DNA from: Panopea generosa | Taxonomy: Eukaryota > Mollusca > Bivalvia > Adapedonta > Hiatellidae | Direction: 5' to 3' | DNA: 64,000 bases | NCBI GenBank assembly: GCA_029582155.1 | Contig: CM055903.1 | Span: 44,717,769 to 44,781,768 of the forward strand | Shown here: one piece after another, positions 60,721-64,000 of the stretch | Layout of the letters: every line of letters starts with the position of its first letter | How positions within the stretch are numbered: position 1 is the stretch's first letter | Position numbers and translations under genes: made by a program | The notes under the pieces: generated by a model | The model's database searches: none | Told to the model about the DNA's origin: nothing | The model's input: the letters and a program-made list of their open reading frames with translations, nothing else

Positions 60721-63008
60721 GTCTTTATTTAAAGAGGAACACAGTTGGAACAATTTCCAATCTTCCCTGTGATCCTCTGTTATATACATGTTAACAAAAA
60801 TGAGTAATAACAAAATATATACAAAAATTATTCAACAGAATCACTACAATTCGGAAACTTATAAACGAAATAGCAAATCATTTTTGTTGAAATATTCAGT
60901 TAATAGTAATTAATATTTCAATTAACAATGAATATTGTTTATTACTTAACTCAATAATATATTTCAAAGGAAAGGCATGATAGTATGTTTGTGATATGAT
61001 AATATTTTTAGTATTTAAGTGTATTTATGACAGTAATAACAGTATATTATATTAATATTTTGTAACTGTGTATGTTTAAATGTTCATAGTAATAATAATG
61101 TTTAGTGTCTCGACTAAAACGGCGAGATATAGAAGTTTTATTGTACACTTGCATGTCTTTATTTTATGATGAAATAAACTATTATAACTTTTATAATTTT
61201 GAGAATTAGGCATTAAAGGGAATTTATCAGGATTTTTCAAACTTTTAAAATTGGCTAAAAACGTTTGTCCAATATATCATGTCAGTATATACTCACTAAT
61301 CCTGTATTGCCAAATGGATTTCTATTTAACCCTTTACTCAATAGATACGCGTTTTCCCGCACCAATCACAGAAGGCCTTTGAAAACAGTGCAGGAAGAGT
61401 TCAGATTGCTCATAAGCTCATGCTTTCAATTTGGAAGAGTCCAAGAAAATGCTTATGAAGCAAAGGGGGTTAAACAGAGGCATCTGAACACTTCCTGCAC
61501 TGTTTTCCACTCTGTCAGTTAATATAAACATAATTCACCCATTGCTGATATGTGGTGAATTAATGCTTTCAATTTGGAAGAGTCCAAGAAAATGCTTATG
61601 GAGCAAAGGGTTAAACATGCCAAAATAATGTGTTAAAAAGGGGTTGCCTAACTTAGGGTATGCGTCAAGGTTAGACTAAAATAGATTTTCCGCTTAAAGG
61701 GGCAACATATTTTGTGGTGTATAATGAGTCACATGATTTCATTTTAATTTCAATTTGATCTGTTATGCACAGGGGCAGCCAAGATTTCAGTTTAGAGGGT
61801 CGCAACACAAAATCTGAACAGGCACACATGCTTTCCAGTAGAAATATCTTTAATTTTATTGAGATAAAGGAAATTATGGGAGTGTATGCAGGGGTTTTTA
61901 AAGAGTAGATCCGCCATTGATACAGGCTTACATGTAGTGAAAATTCATATTAGAAAGAGTCCAAATGACGTCTAGCAGTATTTAAGTGCTGTCTATTTTT
62001 AAAATGGGGATTGTGTTTCAAGTTTACCACTCCAATTTATATATTGATTTTGTCACATTTTGGTGGATTTGACATACCAAACCATTTGGATTTTATTTAT
62101 TAATGATAATGAGATGCTTTTTATCAATTTTGATAATTATTTCATTTTTTAAGACATATAAAGTGTTTTTCCCTGATATATTCCCTTTAAGGTGATCATG
62201 TTTGCCTTTAACCTGTTGTAAACATGCATATACATGTACTGTGACTACTGTAAGCATTGTTTTCAATGGATGGGTCAGTCAACTCTTGTATGTTAGTGTA
62301 ACTGTGTTGTTACTCAGTTAATAAAGTATCCATACTACCCTAATGAAACAAATAAGTCTCACTACACAGTTGAATTTTGTTCTTTGTTCTATAAAAAATA
62401 AAGTCTAGGATTTCCATGGTAAAAAAGAATTCCAAATAAAAAAATTATAAAAGTATTGTTTTTCATAGCAGGAATATATACCCACATAAAAATGCATAAT
62501 AACTGGTAGTTTGACCAGATTGTTGTTTTTTAAAGAGGATGCAGGTCTTCAAATGCTCATAAATACATGCATATGTTGAAATCCTATAAAAGACACTCTT
62601 TTAACACCAGTGATGTCTTATTGCAGTATATGCTATGGCAGGTTTTGCTCTACTCATCTGCAGCAAGAAATCACAATCACTATGAACCATTTTGAAAATA
62701 TTTCAAAATCAAATTACATAGGCCTTTATTTAAGCATAAGAATCATGTTACCGTGGGCAAAAAGGGGCGTAACTGTGTAGTGAGACGTATAGGCATGTAG
62801 TCGGATCATGATAAATGAAGTACCTTTTTTGTTTTCAGGTGGATAAATAAGGACAAATCTTTCCTCAAGAAGGTGTTGGCCATATTTGCAGTATTACACA
62901 TTGCGGGTAACCTGGTCTCTTCCGGGGTATTCTTATACACGTCTCATTATAATTACTCTGGGGGAGAGGCCTTACACAGGTTGCATCAATTGGAATCACA
63001 GAATCCAG
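34643..63008 (+). CDS. ALG12: ALG12, dolichyl-P-mannose alpha-1,6-mannosyltransferase (3' end missing)
   Basis: Seven coding exons joined by GT/AG introns with matching phases: 34,643-34,783, 46,884-47,016, 55,610-55,783, 57,196-57,390, 58,331-58,434, 59,708-59,934 and 62,839-63,008. They give about 381 codons; animal ALG12 is near 490 residues, so about 105-110 residues lie beyond the window. ALG12 is a GT22-family, multi-pass ER membrane enzyme. It adds the eighth mannose, alpha-1,6-linked, to the lipid-linked N-glycan precursor, using dolichyl-phosphate-mannose in the lumen. Diagnostic stretches are [11 protein letters not shown] with the catalytic acidic pair, [80 protein letters not shown] and LPHKELRF (the GT22 HKE-RF motif). 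No frame break was seen. The introns are large and repeat-filled, and an antisense C1q gene sits in intron 2. Confidence 0.93.
34797..34975. mobile_element. MITE, family 1, in ALG12 intron 1
   Basis: Begins 13 bases after the exon 1 donor with GTCAAACCTGTGTAAGCG and ends GGCTGCTTAAGACAGGTTAG. Same family as 2,049-2,229 and 60,078-60,260. Confidence 0.72.
35866..36175 (+). mobile_element. tRNA-derived SINE, family D, at the head of the 44-bp array
   Basis: Head CAGTGGTCTAGTGACAGAAC, then a B-box-like GTGGGTTCCATCC. A long conserved-looking body follows (CTGGCTTAGCGCTTAGTATT; CAGCCCGGTGTCAGTATAAT; GGCATGATGCTCCGGTGTGG). The 3' end is TTACTGAAAAGTTGTTAAAA followed by TGCTGCTAAACATCATGCAA. That last segment is the first, slightly different, unit of the tandem array. 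Confidence 0.75.
36151..46625 (+). repeat. 10.5-kb minisatellite, about 238 copies of a 44-bp unit, in ALG12 intron 1
   Basis: The unit begins AAAGGGAGTGCAGCTAAACA and continues TCATACAACAACAATATACA then ATAT; 10,475 bp divided by 44 gives about 238 copies. Spacing is almost invariant, with few indels (an extra base near 39,269, two bases lost near 42,187, one near 43,890). Variants such as GTATAAAG, ATGTAAAG, CTAAGCATC, CTATACATC, GGGGATGC and GGCAGTTCAGC recur in ordered blocks, showing higher-order duplications with offsets near 3,212 and 3,653 bp. Forty-four is not a multiple of three and no long frame exists. The array is entirely intronic. Confidence 0.96.
46884..47016 (+). CDS. ALG12: ALG12 exon 2
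   Basis: The acceptor ATATTTCAG lies 258 bases past the end of the 44-bp array; the donor is G before GTGAGA (phase 1). Encodes [19 protein letters not shown] and the next membrane segment. Confidence 0.93.
47281..47510 (+). mobile_element. tRNA-derived SINE, family A
   Basis: Head CCAATTAGCTCAGTCGGTAG, then CACGTCTGACTAACAGACTA. The body has TTGATATACAACATTGCGTA and GTGGGAAAGTTATCAGTTAC. The 3' end is cut short after CCTGAAACAGTGTTTAGG. Confidence 0.85.
47530..47870. other. Possible Penelope-like or other retroelement 3' region
   Basis: Contains CCCCTGAAGAAGGAATAATA at 47,795, then TATATTCCGAAAGCGCTCGG. This is a CTGAAGA-hairpin-GAAA arrangement of a kind I associate with Penelope-like retroelement ends, resembling a changed hammerhead core. 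No reverse transcriptase is present nearby. Confidence 0.3.
48184..50127. mobile_element. Interspersed element with internal 168-bp tandem array (about 10 units)
   Basis: The left end is GGTGGCATATAGTAATCGCA followed by a (GTCC)n-type tract. Then units of 168 bp begin at GCCTGTAACTTTGTCATGCA: 48,281, 48,448, 48,617, 48,785, 48,953, 49,121, 49,289, 49,457, and decayed units at 49,614 and 49,751. Each unit carries CCTCAAAGGTCAAGGTCACA. The right end is GCATGCGACACTTACCAGTG followed by ACATTTCTTG. The second insertion (54,646-55,139) has the same ends but about two units. Units on the left are nearly identical; those on the right are more diverged. Confidence 0.85.
50228..50815. repeat. 45-48-bp minisatellite, about 12 copies
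   Basis: The unit has CCAGTTAGTGGGAACAGTTC then TACAAGAAAAGTAAAATACA. Central copies are 45 bp, outer ones 48 bp. Being multiples of three, they keep frames open on both strands, which are not genes. Confidence 0.88.
50816..51234. other. 3' flank of the C1q gene
   Basis: AT-rich intronic sequence. No clear AATAAA in the expected minus-strand position was noticed. Confidence 0.4.
51235..52356 (-). CDS. Secreted coiled-coil C1q-domain protein, intronless
   Basis: A 373-residue protein in one exon, lying antisense inside ALG12 intron 2. I chose the second in-frame ATG: it starts directly before a hydrophobic signal peptide ([18 protein letters not shown]), whereas the ATG 33 bases upstream (52,389) would add a charged 11-residue leader and lies too close to a TATAAAA box. 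About residues 30-190 are heptad-like, rich in Glu, Lys, Leu and Arg, and fit a trimer-forming coiled coil. The last 131 residues form a C1q jelly-roll ([53 protein letters not shown]). No collagen repeat is present. Such proteins are very numerous in bivalves and act as secreted lectin-like recognition molecules or in haemolymph and shell matrices; the ligand here is unknown. Confidence 0.92.
   Translation of the reverse strand: MELRYRYIVFSLLWCIPAIVTPVVCVDLESRLNVLEQKFSLQSYEFSLLRQELTEERAQRVRLEAHLENPTSKVLTQEKIVVKDTDQRTTEEPNRALQNVLRAFKEEKAQRIALEKELTKLKETESAKYSSLSRELAKETAARLELENEYKIVKQENNNKWKQTQKNMTYIEHWLASIEDEQKHMTNVVIPENCATLKSDIKEMKDASTMKINRLSTDYTKLYDNHQNFQITINKLQEYNSKSRVSFSSRLSEKIADIAPWNTVVFNKVLTNHGNCYSPTNGEFTTTTAGTYVFYTHILGAHNRGLEISLQINGKNVMFLYVNGPGHGSGGNMAVLKLKKGDKVKIVKHGPWGRKPFYIHTWSTFSGFLIFPE
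52400..52407 (-). promoter_or_regulatory. Candidate TATA box of the C1q gene
   Basis: TATAAAAG on the minus strand, about 45 bases before the preferred ATG. Transcription starting 25-30 bases downstream would exclude the upstream ATG at 52,389. A second TATATA-like word lies at about 52,449-52,460 and would be compatible with either ATG. Confidence 0.4.
52730..53520. repeat. Degenerate dispersed repeat with about 120-145-bp periodicity
   Basis: Landmarks CTTCTCCTGAAACTACAGGT (53,140), CTTCTCTGAAACCGGAA (53,283) and CTTCTCTGACAGTACAGGT (53,403) recur with similar flanks (GCTTT...ATATT; TTGGTCCTG/TTTGTCCTA). Old and weakly conserved. Confidence 0.4.
53533..53806. mobile_element. MITE with about 35-bp inverted ends
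   Basis: The left arm has GGGCCTAGATTCATTAACAA then TTTGAGTCTGAGAAC. The right arm is its inverse (ATTCTCAGACTCAAAATATT then GATGAATTTAGATCCAGGTC). About 275 bp, no reading frame. Confidence 0.7.
54050..54645. repeat. Dispersed repeat with GTCGTCGTCG block and poly-C tract
   Basis: Starts TTAGCTCATCTTTTTGTAAA, then GAGCTATTGTCATGATCCTG and a GTCGTCGTCGTCC run. This type of sequence is common in bivalve introns. A related fragment follows at about 55,170-55,450 (GAGCTTTTGCCATGACCCCG; GCGTCATTGGCGTCATCGTC). A C-rich run (54,580-54,640) directly precedes the next element. Confidence 0.5.
54646..55139. mobile_element. Second copy of the 168-bp-array element, about 2 units
   Basis: Same left end (GGTGGCATATAGTAATCGCA), shorter GTCC tract, units at about 54,714 and 54,883, and the same right end (GCATGCGACACTTACCAGTG) preceded by a G run of about 15. 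Confidence 0.85.
55610..55783 (+). CDS. ALG12: ALG12 exon 3
   Basis: The acceptor is ATATTGCAG and the donor is TTCG before GTATGT (phase 1 to 1). Encodes [20 protein letters not shown], a signature stretch of ALG12. Confidence 0.94.
55790..56741. other. ALG12 intron 3, left part
   Basis: AT-rich intronic sequence with no repeat family recognised. Confidence 0.4.
56742..56885 (-). mobile_element. tRNA-derived SINE, family B
   Basis: On the minus strand: GTGTGTGGTCCAGTGGTATG, then AACATCAGACCCAAGATTGG, TTTGATTGCTCATCTAGGC and TGTCCTTGAGCATGACAC. Confidence 0.7.
56908..57105 (+). mobile_element. tRNA-derived SINE, family C
   Basis: Head TGTGACTGAGTGGTCTAAGG, then GTTGTAGGTTCGTGTCCTG. The body runs to CACCAATAAAATTTCATATT. 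Related to the head at 23,795-23,890. Confidence 0.65.
57196..57390 (+). CDS. ALG12: ALG12 exon 4
   Basis: The acceptor is TCCTTCCAG and the donor is CTAG before GTAAAA (phase 1 to 1). Encodes [20 protein letters not shown] and two membrane helices. Confidence 0.94.
57500..57759 (-). mobile_element. tRNA-derived SINE, family A, with a deletion in the head
   Basis: Family-A body (CTGTTGGGCCTCAATGGCAT; GTGGTAAAGTTATCACTTAC). The region that should hold the B-box is lost between GGCCACAGTCTCAGTGATGA and the TATCCAGAGG part of the head. Confidence 0.8.
57895..58041 (-). mobile_element. tRNA-derived SINE, family B
   Basis: On the minus strand GTGTGGAGTGTGTGGTAATG, then GAGCATCAGACCCAGGGTCA, ATTCAATCCCCACTCTACC and CCTTGAGCAAGATATTTTAT. 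Confidence 0.7.
58331..58434 (+). CDS. ALG12: ALG12 exon 5
   Basis: The acceptor is TTTTACAG and the donor is GGGGA before GTATCC (phase 1 to 0). Encodes [14 protein letters not shown] and [13 protein letters not shown]. Confidence 0.93.
58455..58747 (-). mobile_element. tRNA-derived SINE, family A, next to the exon 5 donor
   Basis: The full head on the minus strand reads GCCAGGCCCGGTTAGCTCAG, then TCAGTAGCGCATCTGAATTT and GAGTTTGTATTCCTG. The 3' end lies about 20 bases from the exon 5 splice donor. Confidence 0.85.
59108..59530. repeat. 17-bp tandem repeat, about 24 copies
   Basis: The unit AATACAATGTCCACAAT is repeated with few indels (for example at 59,381 and 59,398). Three units make 51 bases, so one frame cycles through all three readings with a 17-residue period on the minus strand. 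Not a gene. Confidence 0.9.
59708..59934 (+). CDS. ALG12: ALG12 exon 6
   Basis: The acceptor is TGTTCAG and the donor is AACT before GTAAGT (phase 0 to 2). Encodes [20 protein letters not shown] and [17 protein letters not shown], the conserved GT22 motif. Confidence 0.95.
60078..60260. mobile_element. MITE, family 1
   Basis: Ends CAGTCAAATCTGTCTTAAGC and GCTTACACAAATTTGACTG are inverse to each other. Same family as 2,049-2,229. Confidence 0.75.
60685..60722. repeat. (AAT)n microsatellite
   Basis: About 11 perfect AAT units followed by AAAGTCTTTATTTAAAGAGG. A retroposon tail is possible. Confidence 0.75.
61213..62190 (+). mobile_element. TTAA-flanked element (978 bp) with nested insertion
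   Basis: Ends TTAAAGGGAATTTATCAGG and CCTGATATATTCCCTTTAA are inverse to each other. Internal blocks are shared with 29,013-29,350 and 33,850-34,525. It contains a copy of the 1,465-1,682 repeat at about 61,765-61,922. No transposase frame, so non-autonomous. Confidence 0.7.
61323..61616. mobile_element. Nested TTAA-type MITE (piggyBac-like ends)
   Basis: It begins TTAACCCTTTACTCAATAG and ends TATGGAGCAAAGGGTTAA, and it interrupts sequence that is continuous in the related copy near 29,110. CCCTTTG-type ends and TTAA borders fit piggyBac-derived MITEs. A block (CTTTCAATTTGGAAGAGTCC) occurs twice inside, at about 61,423 and 61,565. Confidence 0.7.
62839..63008 (+). CDS. ALG12: ALG12 exon 7 (last exon in window)
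   Basis: The acceptor is GTTTTCAG and the donor is CCAG before GTATGT (phase 2 to 1). Encodes [20 protein letters not shown] and [18 protein letters not shown]. The remaining exons are outside the window. Confidence 0.92.
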
Positions 63009-63070
63009 GTATGTCCTTATTCAATGTAGTAGAGACGTGCAGTCGGTTGGAAGTTGTAATTGATTATCAG

Positions 63071-63341
63071 TTTGATTGATTATTTAGCATCATTTATATG
63101 CTATTGAGGGCTAACAGATGATCATTCAACTTAACCACTCTTTCCTGCGACCCTGGAAGGTTAACCGCTATTTGAGCACAACTATCTAAGCAAGTCACTG
63201 ATAACTTTCACACTTGAATCAGTGGTGAGAGAAGAATGACAATGAGACACAATGTTGTATTTCAGTCATCACGAGGACTGTGGCTGGGCGGGGATTCAAA
63301 CTCATGACCCCTGGATTGATAGTCATATATGTTACTGGCTA
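63071..63341 (-). mobile_element. tRNA-derived SINE, family A, head truncated
   Basis: The body matches family A (CTGTTAGCCCTCAATAGCAT; ACAACATTGTGTCTCATTGT; GAGTTTGAATCCCCGCCCAG). The A-box region is lost at AGCCAGTAAC. The 3' tail is ATCAAACTG/ATCAATC-like. Confidence 0.85.
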
Positions 63342-63814
63342 TTATATATTATACTCTTTTCATATCACAAGACAGTATTTTGAGTGCTGCTGCTGAAGTT
63401 CCTTGCCACAGACGCATGATATCTTGCCCAGTCATAAGTTACTGACATAAAGACAACCAGTCCTAAAACTACATGTATTTGATTTATGCTAAGCATTAAA
63501 AGCCATATTTATCAATTTTAAGTCATTAGTATGACCTGCCTGATGATGGAACACACTGAAACAAAGTTAAAATCTATTGTTTTTAGCCAATGTTTCAGTC
63601 ACAGTTTTTTTTCTTCTTTATAATAAAATTCCAGTGGCACATATATAAATCGGATATTAAGCGATCAATCTTTTTAGCGGTAAATAAAAACATTTTACTT
63701 TTGAAAACTGTCATGTAAAACAAATTGTACAGCAAAAAAAATGATTTTAAAAATGCAAATTTAATGTTGCCAAAGCAGCAAACATTAAGATATTTTGCAA
63801 TCATATATCATACT

Positions 63815-64000
63815 CTTGAATCATATCTCGATACCATACAAGAAAAGAAATTCAAAACTGATTTAAGCAGATATAGATTATCGTCACATAATTTGGAAAT
63901 AGAACGTGGTCGCTATAACAACATACCTAGAAATGACAGACTATGTATATTTTGTAATTCAAATGTTGTCAACAATGAATATCACTTTCTGTTAGTATGC
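63815..64000 (+). mobile_element. LINE C-terminal fragment, runs off the window
   Basis: 62 open codons (LESYLDTIQEKKFKTDLSRY, later NDRLCIFCNSNVVNNEYHFL) end in the C-X2-C-X8-E-X-H-X4-C pattern found at the C-terminus of many invertebrate non-LTR elements. It resembles the decayed end of the LINE at 32,040-32,420 (IESYLSLD; DEFHFF). It lies in ALG12 intron 7, sense orientation. Confidence 0.7.

Overview
The window looks like nuclear DNA of a bivalve mollusc. It is AT-rich, has long introns with GT/AG borders, and is crowded with tRNA-derived SINEs, MITEs, a decayed LINE and several kilobase-scale tandem arrays. Its genes belong to families that are strongly expanded in bivalves: a B-box/NHL-type protein, a cGAS-like receptor and a C1q-domain protein. 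The bivalve call is an inference from gene families and repeat style; no species is named.

Layout. Bases 1-12,900 hold no convincing gene. They contain dispersed repeats, a 4.8-kb composite satellite (2,611-7,406) with a 1,637-bp super-repeat, a SINE that landed inside a tandem duplication (8,683-9,600), and a T/G-rich minisatellite region (10,200-12,470). A single-exon RING-less B-box/coiled-coil/beta-propeller gene lies at 12,961-14,562 (+). From 15 to 24 kb there are SINE and MITE copies, a 320-bp TG/CG tract and unassigned AT-rich sequence. At 24,262-27,040 (-) I reconstruct a four-exon cGAS-like receptor (cGLR, Mab-21 family). It has an N-terminal C2H2 finger and a complete catalytic triad, but an in-frame TAG interrupts the last exon. 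A degenerate LINE follows at 30,885-32,445 (+).

From 34,643 to the right edge the window is occupied by ALG12 (+), the ER alpha-1,6-mannosyltransferase of N-glycan precursor assembly. Seven coding exons (about 381 codons) spread over 28.4 kb, and the C-terminal part lies beyond the window. Intron 1 contains an uninterrupted array of about 238 copies of a 44-bp unit (36,151-46,625), which begins at the 3' end of a SINE and shows higher-order structure. Intron 2 carries an intronless secreted C1q-domain gene on the opposite strand (51,235-52,356, -) and a mobile element with an internal 168-bp tandem array. The other introns hold SINEs, TTAA-flanked elements and short tandem arrays.

Functionally, three of the four genes are probably linked to innate immunity: nucleic-acid sensing (cGLR), ubiquitin/TRIM-like signalling (B-box protein) and secreted recognition (C1q). 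ALG12 is a housekeeping glycosylation gene. Nothing in the sequence shows that the four act together; they are neighbours separated by repeats.
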